NCBI GenBank assembly: GCA_001939945.1
Contig: MOEB01000004.1
Coordinates: forward strand, 1 to 64,000
DNA: 64,000 nucleotides
Direction of reading: 5' to 3'
DNA from: Aerophototrophica crusticola
GTDB taxonomy: Bacteria > Pseudomonadota > Alphaproteobacteria > Azospirillales > Azospirillaceae
Shown here piece after piece: positions 31,398 through 40,263 of the stretch (position 1 is its first letter; every line of letters starts with the position of its first letter). The notes under the pieces were generated by a model that was not told where the DNA came from, searched no databases, and was given only the letters and a program-made list of their open reading frames with translations. The position numbers and the translations under genes are program-made.

Positions 31398-32180
31398 ATG
31401 CTGCAACGCCTGCGCTCCCTGGACTTCATCCCGCCGAAGGAGGCGGGGGTCAGCCCCTTGCTGGTGAAGGGGCTGACGGTGGCCTACCACCGCCGCCCGG
31501 TGCTGTGGGACGTGTCCTGGACGGCGCCGCAGCAGGGCCTCGTGGCCGTGGTCGGCCCCAACGGCGCCGGCAAGTCCACCTTCCTGAAGGCGGTGTTGGG
31601 CCTGGTCCCGCCGCTCGCCGGGACGGTGGAGGTGTTCGGGCGGCCCCTGGCGCGGCAGCGCCGGCTGGTGGGCTATGTGCCCCAGCGGGAAAGCGTGGAC
31701 TGGGACTTCCCCGTGTCGGCCCTGGACGTGGTGGCCATGGGCCGCTACCGCATGATCGGCTGGGGCCGCCGGGTGTCCAAGGCCCACAGGCAAGCGGCGC
31801 TGCACGCCTTGGACCGGGTGGGCATGGCGGACTTCGCCAACCGCCAGATCGGGCAATTGTCCGGCGGGCAGCAGCAGCGGGTGTTCCTGGCCCGGGCCCT
31901 GGCGCAGGAGGCCCGGCTGTATTTCATGGATGAGCCGCTGGCCGGCGTGGACGCCGCCACGGAGCGGGCGGTGCTGGACGTGCTGCGCGACCTGGACAGC
32001 CAGGGCCGTACCGTCGTCTGCGTGCACCATGACCTCCAGACCGTGGCCGACGTCTTCGACCACGTGCTGATGCTGAACGTGAAGGTGGTGGCGTCCGGCC
32101 CCACGCGGGAGGTGCTGACCGACGCCAACCTCCGCGCCACTTATGGCCATAGGGCGAGCGACGCGCCGCTGCTGCCATGA
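31398..32180 (+). CDS. Mn/Zn-type ABC transporter ATPase
   Basis: 260 residues, AAGGGGGG ribosome site. Walker A GPNGAGKSTFLKAVL, Q-loop YVPQRESVDWDFP (typical of Mn/Zn/Fe ABC ATPases), signature LSGGQQQRVFLARAL, Walker B YFMDEPLAGVD and H-loop VHHDLQTV. Nine bases after the binding-protein gene. Powers metal uptake. Confidence 0.93.
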   Translation: MLQRLRSLDFIPPKEAGVSPLLVKGLTVAYHRRPVLWDVSWTAPQQGLVAVVGPNGAGKSTFLKAVLGLVPPLAGTVEVFGRPLARQRRLVGYVPQRESVDWDFPVSALDVVAMGRYRMIGWGRRVSKAHRQAALHALDRVGMADFANRQIGQLSGGQQQRVFLARALAQEARLYFMDEPLAGVDAATERAVLDVLRDLDSQGRTVVCVHHDLQTVADVFDHVLMLNVKVVASGPTREVLTDANLRATYGHRASDAPLLP

Positions 32181-32187
32181 GCCGGAA

Positions 32188-33123
32188 ATGATCGGCGATC
32201 TGGGCTTCAACACCCTGGTGGTGCTGTTCGGGGCCACGGCCCTGGGCATCGCGTCCGGCGTGGTGGGCACCTTCATGCTGCTGCGCCGCCGGGCCCTGGT
32301 CAGCGACGCGCTGAGCCACGCCACCCTGCCGGGCATCGCCGGCGCCTTCCTGCTGGGCGCCTGGTTCGGGGTGGAGGGGCGGTCGCTGCCCCTGTTACTG
32401 GCGGGGGCCGCCGCCAGCGGGGTGTTGGGCGTGCTGGCCATCCAGGCCATCACCCGCTGGACCCGCCTGCCGGAGGACGCGGCCATCGGCGCCGTGCTGT
32501 CCTGCTTCTTCGGGCTGGGCATCGTGCTGCTGTCGGTGGTGCAGGGCCTGCCCACCGGCGGGGCGGCGGGGATCAAGACCTTCATCTTCGGCCAGACCGC
32601 GGCCATGCGCGCGGCGGAGGCGGCGGGCCTCGGCGTGCTGGCCCTGCTGGCGGCGCTGGTGGTGGCCCTGCTGTTCAAGGAACTGAAGCTGGTCGCCTTC
32701 GACGAGGGGTTCGCCAGGGTCCAGGGCTGGCCCGCCGGGCGCATCGACCTGGCCCTGATGGCCCTGGTCACCCTGGTGACGGTGGTGGGGTTGCAGACCG
32801 TCGGCCTGATCCTGATCATCGCCCTGCTGATCACCCCGCCCGCCGCCGCCCGGTTCTGGACCGACAGCCTGGAAAGCATGGTGGGCATCGCCGCCCTGAT
32901 CGGGGGCTTGAGCGGCGGCATCGGCGCCTGGCTGTCCGCCAAGTATGAGGACATGCCCGCCGGCGCGGTGATCGTGCTGACGGCCACGGCCCTGTTCACC
33001 CTCAGCCTGCTGTTCGCGCCCAAGCGCGGCCTGCTGGCCCAGACCTGGCGGTACCGCCGGCTGCGTGGCGCCATCGCTCGGGGCGACGTGACCCTGGGGG
33101 AGGGGACGCCATGGGGGGCATGA
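32188..33123 (+). CDS. Mn/Zn-type ABC transporter permease 1
   Basis: 311 residues from ATG 32188. Eight to nine helices of the ABC-3 family, with GVVGTFMLLRRRALVSDALSHATLPGIAGAFL, the EAA-like loop ELKLVAFDEGFARVQGWP and the helix LIIALLITPPAAARFWTD. Overlaps the second permease by 13 bases. The pair would form a heterodimeric channel. Confidence 0.92.
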   Translation: MIGDLGFNTLVVLFGATALGIASGVVGTFMLLRRRALVSDALSHATLPGIAGAFLLGAWFGVEGRSLPLLLAGAAASGVLGVLAIQAITRWTRLPEDAAIGAVLSCFFGLGIVLLSVVQGLPTGGAAGIKTFIFGQTAAMRAAEAAGLGVLALLAALVVALLFKELKLVAFDEGFARVQGWPAGRIDLALMALVTLVTVVGLQTVGLILIIALLITPPAAARFWTDSLESMVGIAALIGGLSGGIGAWLSAKYEDMPAGAVIVLTATALFTLSLLFAPKRGLLAQTWRYRRLRGAIARGDVTLGEGTPWGA

Positions 33124-34079
33124 CCGGCTTCCTCTCCATCGACCTGCCGGCCATCCTGGCGGCCACCTTCGCCTGCCTGTCCTGCGCGTTGGTGGGCAAC
33201 TTCCTAGTGCTTCGGCGGCAAAGCCTGATGGGCGACGCGGTCAGCCATGCCGTCCTGCCCGGCATCGTCGCCGGGTTCCTGGTCGCCGGCACGCGGGACA
33301 CCTTCCCCATGCTGGCCGGCGCCCTGGTGGCGGCCCTGGTGGCCGGGGTCTTGATCGAGCTGGTCCGCCGGTTGGGCAAGGTGGAGGCGGGGGCGGCCAT
33401 GGGCGTGGTCTTCACCGGCATGTTCGCCCTGGGCGTGGTGCTGATCGAGCAGGGCGCCGCCCGCGCCGTGGACCTGGACGCGGACTGCGTGCTGTACGGC
33501 CAGTTGGAGGCCGTGCTCTGGTTCGGGCCCACCGACCTGTCCTCCCTGGCCGACCCGGCGGTGTGGTCAACCCTGCCGCGGCAGGTGGTGCAGGTGGCGG
33601 TGGTGTTCTTCCTTTGCCTTGCCCTGATCGTGCTGTTCTTCAAGGAATTGCGGCTGGTCAGCTTCGACCCGGCCCTGGCGGACACGCTGGGCATCCCCGC
33701 CGGCCTTGTCCAGCACGGCATCGTGGCGCTGACCGCCATCGCGGCCATCGCGGCGTTCGAGGCGGTGGGAAGCATCCTGGTCATCGCCATGCTGATCTGC
33801 CCGCCGGCCACGGCGCGGCTGCTGACCGACGACCTGAAGGCCCAGGTGGCCCTGTCCCTGCTGGTCGGCGGGATCACCGGCGTGGGGGGGTATGTCCTGG
33901 GCGCCTTCGGGCCGCTGGCCCTGGGGTTTGAGACGTCGCTGAACGCGGCAGGCATGATCGCCACCCTGTCGGGCCTTTTCCTTGCCCTTGCCATCCTGTT
34001 GGCCCCGCGCTACGGCGTGTTGGCCAAGCGGCGCCGGGCGCGCGCCGCGGCATTGGACCTGGCGGCGGAAGGCGTCTGA
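33111..34079 (+). CDS. Mn/Zn-type ABC transporter permease 2
   Basis: 322 residues, GGAGGGG ahead of ATG 33111. Same ABC-3 layout as its partner: FLVLRRQSLMGDAVSHAVLPGIVAGFL, loop ELRLVSFDPALADTLGIP, helix ILVIAMLICPPATARLLTDD. Presence of two non-identical permeases places the operon with Sit/Mnt/Tro-type importers rather than single-permease ZnuABC. No Fur, Zur or MntR gene is adjacent. Confidence 0.92.
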   Translation: MGGMTGFLSIDLPAILAATFACLSCALVGNFLVLRRQSLMGDAVSHAVLPGIVAGFLVAGTRDTFPMLAGALVAALVAGVLIELVRRLGKVEAGAAMGVVFTGMFALGVVLIEQGAARAVDLDADCVLYGQLEAVLWFGPTDLSSLADPAVWSTLPRQVVQVAVVFFLCLALIVLFFKELRLVSFDPALADTLGIPAGLVQHGIVALTAIAAIAAFEAVGSILVIAMLICPPATARLLTDDLKAQVALSLLVGGITGVGGYVLGAFGPLALGFETSLNAAGMIATLSGLFLALAILLAPRYGVLAKRRRARAAALDLAAEGV

Positions 34080-34085
34080 GGCGGC

Positions 34086-34358
34086 ATGGACAGATCCGGC
34101 ATCGTGGTGGCGGGCAGCGACGGCCCGGCGGCGGGGGCCGCTTGGGCCCTGAAGGCGGCAGGGGCCCGGCTGGTGGTGCTGGACACCGACATCGACCGGG
34201 GCCACCGCTTGGTCCTGGCGCTGAACACCGGCAATGGCGGCATCGCCGTCTTCCTTCCCGGCGACCCGTCCTCCCCCGCCGACTTGGCCGAGGCGGTGGC
34301 CGAGTGCCGCACCTGCTGGGGCCGCTGCGACCTGGTGGTGCAGGCGCCGGCTGTTTGA
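34086..34358 (+). CDS. Mini-protein resembling the N-terminal half of an SDR
   Basis: 90 residues, six bases after permease 2. The pattern matches the first four beta-alpha units of a short-chain dehydrogenase: IVVAGSDGPAAGAAWALKAAGARLVVLDTD (dinucleotide fold, though the Gly-rich loop is altered), a strand IAVFLPGD, SSPADLAEAVAEC, then WGRCDLVVQAPAV where an SDR has GRIDVLVNNAG. It stops there, before the catalytic Ser-Tyr-Lys, so it cannot be an active dehydrogenase. It could be a decayed gene or a recruited nucleotide-binding mini-protein. Confidence 0.6.
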   Translation: MDRSGIVVAGSDGPAAGAAWALKAAGARLVVLDTDIDRGHRLVLALNTGNGGIAVFLPGDPSSPADLAEAVAECRTCWGRCDLVVQAPAV

Positions 34359-34363
34359 GCCAG

Positions 34364-34466
34364 GGGCACGGACGATTTACGGACGGGCACGGACCGGTAC
34401 CTGCCCGGCGGAGCCGATCCTTGTCGTCCGCGGTTGTCCCGTGTGCCGGTCCGTGTCGTCCGTGTA
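34364..34466. repeat. CACGGAC inverted repeat (family C)
   Basis: Left arm about 34364-34399 (GCACGGACGATTTACGGAC) and right arm about 34421-34466 (GGTCCGTGTCGTCCGTGTAG) are imperfect reverse complements. Fills the gap between the mini-SDR gene and the metal exporter gene. Confidence 0.6.
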
Positions 34467-34506
34467 GACTTGGCTGCCCTTCGGGCCTGAACCCGGGACC
34501 CCGTCC

Positions 34507-35496
34507 ATGCCAGACCACCACGACCACCCCCATCCCCACCACCACACGCCTGCGGATGATTGCGCCGCGCGGGACCATGGGTTCCTGGGCGCCGGGCACC
34601 GGCGGAACGAGTCGCGGACCTGGTGGGTCATCGGCTTGACCGTGGTCACCATGGTGGCGGAGATCTGGGCGGGGACCGTCTTCGGCTCCATGGCCCTGGT
34701 GGCGGACGGTTGGCACATGGCGACCCATGCCGGGGCGCTGCTGGTGACGGCGGGGGCCTATGCCTTCGCCCGCCGCCACGCCCGCGATCCCCGCTTCAGC
34801 TTCGGCACCGGCAAGGTGGGCGACCTGGCGGGCTTCGCCAGCGCCGTGGCCCTGGGCTTCGTCGCCCTGATGATCGGCTGGGAATCGGTGGAGCGGCTGC
34901 TGGACCCGGGGCAGATCCGGTTCGGGGAAGCCATGCTGGTGGCGGTGCTGGGCCTGGTCGTCAACCTGGCCAGTGCCGCCCTGCTGCACGACAAGGAGCA
35001 CGGGCACCACCATGGGCACGGTCACCATGACCACCACGACCATGACCATGGCCACCGTGAGGATGAGGGCCGGCACGCCCACCGGCGGGACCTGAACCTC
35101 AGCTCCGCCTATTTCCACGTGCTGGCCGACGCGCTGACCTCCGTCCTCGCCATCCTGGGACTGGCGGCGGGGTGGAAGCTGGGGTGGACCTGGATGGATG
35201 CGGCGGTGGGGCTGCTGGGCGCGGTGGTGATCGCCCGCTGGTCCTGGGGGCTGACGCGCGACGCCGGGGCGAACCTGCTGGACGCCGTGCCGGACACGAA
35301 GCTGGAGCACGCCATCCGCGGCCGGCTGCAGGACACGGGCGCCACCGTCACCGACCTGCACCTTTGGCGCCTGGGCCCCGGCCATTTGGCCGCCGTCGCC
35401 CACGTGACCGACCCGGCAGGCCGCCGCGCGGGCTTTTTCCGGGAACGGCTGGCCGGGCTGGAGGGCTTGAGCCACGTGACCGTGCAGGTAGAGTAG
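34507..35496 (+). CDS. dmeF: DmeF-type CDF metal efflux transporter
   Basis: 329 residues. Starts with a His-rich head (HHDHPHPHHH), has six helices with the CDF metal site (HMATH in helix 2 region, HVLADALTS in helix 5), a central His-rich loop (HGHHHGHGHHDHHDHDHGH condensed near 165-185), and a short cytosolic domain. The two His clusters match DmeF, which exports Co(II)/Ni(II). The TAG stop is the first three bases of the repeat that follows. The usual DmeR partner is not seen. Confidence 0.88.
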   Translation: MPDHHDHPHPHHHTPADDCAARDHGFLGAGHRRNESRTWWVIGLTVVTMVAEIWAGTVFGSMALVADGWHMATHAGALLVTAGAYAFARRHARDPRFSFGTGKVGDLAGFASAVALGFVALMIGWESVERLLDPGQIRFGEAMLVAVLGLVVNLASAALLHDKEHGHHHGHGHHDHHDHDHGHREDEGRHAHRRDLNLSSAYFHVLADALTSVLAILGLAAGWKLGWTWMDAAVGLLGAVVIARWSWGLTRDAGANLLDAVPDTKLEHAIRGRLQDTGATVTDLHLWRLGPGHLAAVAHVTDPAGRRAGFFRERLAGLEGLSHVTVQVE

Positions 35497-35583
35497 GTCG
35501 GATTAGCGGCGCCAGCCGCGTAATCCGACGTCCCCACGGGCTTGCCCCTTCATGTCGGATTACGCTTCGCTAATCCGACCTAC
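35494..35583. repeat. TAGGTCGGATTA/TAATCCGACCTA double hairpin (family A)
   Basis: Two hairpins in series, GTCGGATTA...TAATCCGAC and TGTCGGATTA...TAATCCGAC, with outer ends TAGGTCGG and CCGACCTA complementary to each other. This is the architecture of bacterial interspersed mosaic elements. It donates the TAG stop of the dmeF gene and ends just before the ribosome site of tam. Confidence 0.85.
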
Positions 35584-35597
35584 GAGGGATGTCCGCC

Positions 35598-36362
35598 ATG
35601 GCCTGGGACCCGGAACAGTACGACCTTTTCCAGGGCGCGCGGGAGCGGCCGGGGCAGGACCTGATCGCCGCCCTGCCACCGCTGGAGCCCGCCCGGATCG
35701 TGGACCTTGGCTGCGGTACCGGGCATTTGGCCCGGCGACTGGCGGATAAATGGCCCGACGCGCGGGTGGTGGGGCTGGACAGTTCCTCTGCCATGCTGGC
35801 CAAGGCGGTGGGCCAGTCCAGCCGGGTGGCATGGGAGCTGGGCGACATCGCCCATTGGCATCCGCCGGAACCCGTGGACCTGGCCTTCAGCAACGCGGCC
35901 CTGCACTGGCTGCCGGACCACCAGACCCTGTTCCCCCGGCTGTTGTTGGCGCTTGCCCCCGGCGGGGTGCTGGCCTGCCAGATGCCCCGCAACTTCGCCA
36001 GCCCCAGCCACGCCCTGATGCGGGAGGTGGCAGCCACCGGCCCCTGGGCGGCCAAGCTGGACGGGGCGCTGGCGGAGGAGCCGGTGCACCCGCCCGCCTT
36101 CTACTGGCGCCTGCTGCGCCCGATCTGCCGCAGCGTGCAGGTCTGGGAAACGGAATACCTGCATGAGCTGGACGGGCCGGACCCGGTGCTGGAATGGGTC
36201 AGGTCCACCGCCCTGCTGCCGGTGCTGGAGCGGCTGGAAGGGGCGGAGCGGGATGCCTTCATCGCCGCCTACCGCGACCGCTTGCGGGAAGCCTACCCGC
36301 CGGAAACGGGCGGCCACACGCTGTTCCCCTTCCGCCGCCTGTTCCTCATGGCAAGGGTGTGA
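35598..36362 (+). CDS. tam: Trans-aconitate 2-methyltransferase
   Basis: 254 residues from ATG 35598; GAGGG is nine bases before it, whereas the in-frame ATG 35589 directly abuts GAGGG. Opens with the Tam signature AWDPEQYDLFQGARERPGQDLIAAL, then SAM motif I VDLGCGTGHLARRL, the acidic strand end VVGLDSSSAML and ALHWLPDHQTLFPRLL. Methylates trans-aconitate, an inhibitor formed from the citric-acid-cycle intermediate cis-aconitate. Confidence 0.93.
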   Translation: MAWDPEQYDLFQGARERPGQDLIAALPPLEPARIVDLGCGTGHLARRLADKWPDARVVGLDSSSAMLAKAVGQSSRVAWELGDIAHWHPPEPVDLAFSNAALHWLPDHQTLFPRLLLALAPGGVLACQMPRNFASPSHALMREVAATGPWAAKLDGALAEEPVHPPAFYWRLLRPICRSVQVWETEYLHELDGPDPVLEWVRSTALLPVLERLEGAERDAFIAAYRDRLREAYPPETGGHTLFPFRRLFLMARV

Positions 36363-36401
36363 CCCGGCGGCGTGAGCCTGCGCCGGCGCGCTTGAACGGG
36401 G

Positions 36402-36430
36402 CGTTGGTCGCGGGCGATCGACGACCAACG
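36402..36430 (+). terminator. Hairpin after tam
   Basis: CGTTGGTCG at 36402-36410 pairs perfectly with CGACCAACG at 36422-36430. Forty bases after the stop codon, no clear T-run but an A/T-rich ATGTAACAAAAGTTTAC follows. Candidate terminator. Confidence 0.5.
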
Positions 36431-36530
36431 ATGTAACAAAAGTTTACCCGTGCGCCCGGGGGATTGCGCGGGCACCCCGGCATACCCTTATCTATGGTGG
36501 TGTCTTGGCGGTTTTGCGGGGAGTGCCGGC

Positions 36531-36884
36531 GTGAACGCCTTGGAAATCGCGGTGTATGCGCTTGTCCTGTCCGGCGGCACGGACGGCTTCACCTGCCGTA
36601 CCATGGAGGCGGCGACGGGGGAGGTGGTGACCTGCACCAACGGCCGCAGCGCCCTGGAAGAGGACGGCCGGATCAAGTTCGAGAACGGCGTCAGCATCAC
36701 CAAGCTGCCGGACGGCAAGCTCGCCTTCTCCAACGGCATCAGCACCCATTGGGGCAGCGCCGGCTGGGTGCAGTTCAGCAACGGCATCTCCGTCCGCCGC
36801 ACCAGCGACGGCAGCTTCAAAAGCTCCACCGGCATGCGCTGCGCCCAGTCCGGGGCCACCGCCGCGGCTTGCCGGAAGGAGTAG
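36531..36884 (+). CDS. Hypothetical protein with FSNGIS repeats
   Basis: 117 residues from GTG 36531, chosen for the GGGGAG seven bases upstream. N-terminal hydrophobic stretch (ALEIAVYALVLSGG) too weak for a certain signal peptide. The middle has repeated strand-turn units: IKFENGVSITKL, LAFSNGISTHW, VQFSNGISVRR, each ~20 residues apart. Four Cys (TCRTM, TCTNG, RCAQS, ACRKE) could form two disulphides, which favours the periplasm. Family not recognised. Confidence 0.65.
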   Translation: MNALEIAVYALVLSGGTDGFTCRTMEAATGEVVTCTNGRSALEEDGRIKFENGVSITKLPDGKLAFSNGISTHWGSAGWVQFSNGISVRRTSDGSFKSSTGMRCAQSGATAAACRKE

Positions 36885-37022
36885 CTGGGTCGGCCACCCG
36901 GAAGGGGTGAAGCATGGTCGCAACAGCCGTGGCGATTCCGCACTTTGACGCAGCTTCGCCTTTGACCGGACAAGGGGTTGGGGCGTTATGTCTGTCAATC
37001 GCGGCTGCTGCGGCGCCCTATC

Positions 37023-38054
37023 ATGTCCTCCCTCGTCTGGCGTATCACCCCGCTAGTCCTGTTGGCCCTGCTGGCCGCGGCCTTGTGGCGCGTGCCCGAC
37101 GTGCCGGCGGCGGAGGTCCGTTACCTGCGCATCGCCGCCGGCCCCACCGGGACCCTGGGGTTCCAGACGGGCACGGTCCTGGCGGGGGTGCTGTCGCGGC
37201 CACCCGGCCTGCCCCCCTGCCGGCCGGGGGAGGCCTGCGGCGTGCCCGGGCTGGTGGCCCTGGCGCAGAGCCTGCCGGTCCAGGGTGACATCACCGCCGC
37301 CGTGGCCGGCGGGCAGGTGGACACGGGCATCGCCACCGCCGACGCGGTCCATGCCGCTCGCTGCCCCGCCGAACCCAACGCCAAGCCCGCCAACCTGACC
37401 CTGCTGGGCGACCTGTATGGGGAGACGCTGCATGTGCTCGTCCGCCCCGGCCTGGACATCACCACGGTGGAGGGGCTGAAGGGCCGCCGCGTCGCCATCG
37501 GCAAGGCCGCCTCGGCCGACCGGCGGCTGGCCGACCGGCTGCTGACCGCCCATGGCCTGCGCCGCCGCGACGTGCGCGCCCAGGAACTGGCGGGGGATGA
37601 TGCCCTTGCCGCCTTGGCGGAGGGCAAGGTGGACGCCCTGTTCCGCATCGCCGCGGTGCCCGATCCCAAGGTGGCCGAGCTGGCCGCCGCCCAGAAGGTT
37701 GTGCTGCTGCCCGTGACGGGGGAGGCGGCGGGCCGCCTGTCCGCCCTGCATCCCTTCTCCGGCCCGGGGAAGATCCCGGCCGGGACCTATGGGGAGGCGG
37801 GGGCGGTGGAGACCCTGGACCAGCCCGTGGTCTGGATCGCCGGGCCGGACCTTCCCGCCACCCTGGCCGGCCCCATGGCCCAGGCCCTCTCGGCAAAGCC
37901 GAACCGTGACCTGCTGAAGGCGGGCGATACGATCCCCCTGGCCCTGGAACAGCCGGTGCCCGCCCGCCCGGTGGCCCCCCTGCACCCCGGTGCCGCCGCC
38001 GCCTATGGCCGCGATCCCGTCGCCATGCCCTGCCAGCAGGTACGGGCACGCTGA
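37023..38054 (+). CDS. TAXI-type TRAP transporter solute-binding protein
   Basis: 343 residues from ATG 37023. N-terminal helix (ITPLVLLALLAAALWRV), then a TAXI-type binding fold: LRIAAGPTGTLGFQTGTVLAGVLS, GQVDTGIATADAV, ITTVEGLKGRRVAIGKAAS, ADRLLTAHGL and AALAEGKVDALFRIAAVP. These proteins feed a fused DctQM permease. No permease gene is nearby, so it is an orphan here. Two cysteine pairs (CRPGEAC near 60) are unusual for the family. Confidence 0.8.
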   Translation: MSSLVWRITPLVLLALLAAALWRVPDVPAAEVRYLRIAAGPTGTLGFQTGTVLAGVLSRPPGLPPCRPGEACGVPGLVALAQSLPVQGDITAAVAGGQVDTGIATADAVHAARCPAEPNAKPANLTLLGDLYGETLHVLVRPGLDITTVEGLKGRRVAIGKAASADRRLADRLLTAHGLRRRDVRAQELAGDDALAALAEGKVDALFRIAAVPDPKVAELAAAQKVVLLPVTGEAAGRLSALHPFSGPGKIPAGTYGEAGAVETLDQPVVWIAGPDLPATLAGPMAQALSAKPNRDLLKAGDTIPLALEQPVPARPVAPLHPGAAAAYGRDPVAMPCQQVRAR

Positions 38055-38138
38055 AACAGCTTCACCGGATTGGACTTTGCCCGAACTTTCGGGACAGGCT
38101 ATCGGTAAGTCCGACTGAGACTACCGGCACGAGGTCCC

Positions 38139-39467
38139 ATGTTCCTGCCCCAGGAAGTCATCCGTACCAAGCGCGACGGCGGACGGCTCGACCCTGACGC
38201 GCTGGCCCGCTTCGTCACCGGCATCGCCGACGGCAGCGTGACGGAAGGGCAGGCCGCGGCCTTCGCCATGGCGGTGTTCTTCCGCGGCCTGGACAGGGCC
38301 GAACGGGTGGCCTTGCTGCGCGCCATGACCAATTCCGGCAGCGTGCTGGACTGGACGCCGGAGGGGCTGCCCGGCCCCATCCTGGACAAGCACTCCACCG
38401 GCGGGGTGGGGGACAAGGTCAGCCTGGTGCTCGCCCCCATTGTCGCGGCCTGCGGCGGCTTCGTGCCCATGATCTCCGGCCGGGGGCTGGGGCACACCGG
38501 CGGCACCCTGGACAAGATGGAAAGCATCCCCGGCTACCGGGCGCAGCCGGATACGCCCCTGCTGCGCCAGGCGGTGCGGGAGGCGGGCTGCGCCATCGTC
38601 GGCGCCACGGCGGACATCGCCCCCGCCGACCGCCGGCTTTATGCCATCCGCGACGTGACCGCAACGGTGGAAAGCCTGGACCTGATCACCTGCTCCATCC
38701 TGTCCAAGAAGCTGGCGGCGGGCTTGCAGGGCTTGGTGCTGGACGTGAAGTTCGGCAGCGGCGCCTTCATGCCGGAACGGGACTGCGCGGAGGCGCTGGC
38801 AAAGGCCCTGGTGGATGCGGCCACGGGCGCCGGCCTGCCCACGGTGGCCTTGTTGACCGACATGGACCAGGTGTTGGGCCGGACCGCCGGCAACGCGCTG
38901 GAGGTGCGGGAATGCCTGGACATCCTCACCGGCGGCGCGCGGGAGGGGCGGCTGTGGGACGTGACGCGGGAGCAGACGGCGGAACTGCTGCTGCTGGGCG
39001 GCCTCGCCACCGACCTGGACGACGCCCGGGCCAAGGTGGATGCGGCGTTGGACAGCGGACGCGCGGCAGAGCACTTCGCCCGCATGGTCCGGGTGCTGGG
39101 CGGGCCGGCGGACCTGCTGGAGGAGCCGGGCAAGCACTTGGCCGCGGCGCCGGTGGTGCGGGCCGTGGAGGCGCCGCGGGCCGGCTTCGTGGCGGGGCAG
39201 GACGTTCGGGCCATCGGGCTGGCCGTCGTTGCGCTTGGGGGCGGCCGGGCCAAGGCCAGTGACCCCGTGGACCCGGCGGTTGGCTTCAGCGACGTCGCCG
39301 CCCTGGGCACCCGCGTGGGGCCGGGGGAAGCCCCGCTCTGCATCGTCCACGCCCGGACGGGGGCGGAGGCCGACGCGGCGGCGGAGGCCATCCGGCGCGC
39401 CGTGACCATCGGCGAGGCGGAGCCCGTCCCCCAAAATCCCGTTGCCGGGCGGGTCACGGCAGGGTAG
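38139..39467 (+). CDS. deoA: Thymidine phosphorylase
   Basis: 442 residues. [50 protein letters not shown] (positions ~88-137) is the phosphate and nucleoside site of the pyrimidine-nucleoside phosphorylase family. [21 protein letters not shown] and [12 protein letters not shown] complete it. Length fits DeoA. Converts thymidine and phosphate to thymine and deoxyribose-1-phosphate. GAGG lies seven bases before the ATG. panD follows after 61 bases. Confidence 0.95.
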   Translation: MFLPQEVIRTKRDGGRLDPDALARFVTGIADGSVTEGQAAAFAMAVFFRGLDRAERVALLRAMTNSGSVLDWTPEGLPGPILDKHSTGGVGDKVSLVLAPIVAACGGFVPMISGRGLGHTGGTLDKMESIPGYRAQPDTPLLRQAVREAGCAIVGATADIAPADRRLYAIRDVTATVESLDLITCSILSKKLAAGLQGLVLDVKFGSGAFMPERDCAEALAKALVDAATGAGLPTVALLTDMDQVLGRTAGNALEVRECLDILTGGAREGRLWDVTREQTAELLLLGGLATDLDDARAKVDAALDSGRAAEHFARMVRVLGGPADLLEEPGKHLAAAPVVRAVEAPRAGFVAGQDVRAIGLAVVALGGGRAKASDPVDPAVGFSDVAALGTRVGPGEAPLCIVHARTGAEADAAAEAIRRAVTIGEAEPVPQNPVAGRVTAG

Positions 39468-39528
39468 AGCACGGCGCCATTGCAGCGTGGCGTGCCCATC
39501 CCGGGCATCGCCACAGGGTCGGGGCCCC

Positions 39529-39987
39529 ATGATCAAGATCGTCCGCGCCAAGTTCCACGGCATCCGCGTCACCGGGGCCGACCTGAACTACCACGGCTCC
39601 ATCACCCTGGACCCGGAACAATGCGCCCTGGCGGGCATCTACCCGCTGGAATTCGTGGAGATCTGGAACAAGAACTCCGGCGCCCGGATCAGCACCTACG
39701 TCATCTTCGGGGAGCCCGGGTCCCGCTGCTGCGTGCTGAACGGCGCCGCCGCCCGCACCTGCCAGAAGGGCGACGAGGTGATCATCGCCGCGTCCCAAAG
39801 CATCGAGCCGCGGGACCTGTACACCGTGAAGCCCAAGGTCCTGACCTTCCACCCGGACAACCGGGTGGACCGGGTGCTGTGCTACGACGTCTACAAGGGC
39901 GAGACCCGCGACTTCGACTTCCGCACCCTGGACATCACCGACGGCGAGGCCGAGGCCACCCTGGTGCCCGTGCCTATCCAGGGGTGA
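39529..39987 (+). CDS. panD: Aspartate 1-decarboxylase
   Basis: 152 residues from ATG 39529. The self-processing site is [12 protein letters not shown], where the Gly-Ser bond is cleaved to give the pyruvoyl group. Downstream motifs [40 protein letters not shown] match PanD. Makes beta-alanine for pantothenate and CoA. About 25 residues longer than E. coli PanD because of a C-terminal extension after [12 protein letters not shown]. Confidence 0.9.
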   Translation: MIKIVRAKFHGIRVTGADLNYHGSITLDPEQCALAGIYPLEFVEIWNKNSGARISTYVIFGEPGSRCCVLNGAAARTCQKGDEVIIAASQSIEPRDLYTVKPKVLTFHPDNRVDRVLCYDVYKGETRDFDFRTLDITDGEAEATLVPVPIQG

Positions 39988-40046
39988 AGACCTGGTTTCG
40001 GCGTCCCGCATCCCGTGTTACTGTTGCAGGCGGATGGGGGACAGCC

Positions 40047-40232
40047 ATGCCTGACGATCCGGCCGGGACGCGTGTTGAAACGCCAGAGGAAGAGGGTCGG
40101 CGGCTGACGGAAGATGCCCTGCGCAAGGCTGACCAGGGCATTGGCATCCCTATTGAGGAGGTTGAGGCTTGGCTGGACAGCTTGGGGACCAACCGCGAAC
40201 TGCCGCGCCCCCAAGCCCGCCAGTGTTTCTGA
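40047..40232 (+). CDS. Antitoxin-like small protein, copy 1
   Basis: 61 residues, MPDDPAGTRVETPEEEGRRL at the start and GIGIPIEEVEAWLDSLGTN in the middle. Closely similar to the gene starting at 40264 (same first five residues, shared ETPEEE, GIGIP and EEV.AW motifs). Probably the N-terminal part folds and the C-terminal part would bind a toxin. No toxin follows this copy directly. Family not named. Confidence 0.65.
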   Translation: MPDDPAGTRVETPEEEGRRLTEDALRKADQGIGIPIEEVEAWLDSLGTNRELPRPQARQCF

Positions 40233-40263
40233 TGGATGGACGGAGTGACGGGAGGGGAATGCG

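Noticed and set aside
30369-33074. 901-codon minus-strand frame over the metal ABC operon
   Set aside because: Antisense of four well-supported genes.
34086-34358. Annotating the mini-SDR as an active dehydrogenase
   Set aside because: It lacks the catalytic Ser-Tyr-Lys region and is about one third of the normal length.
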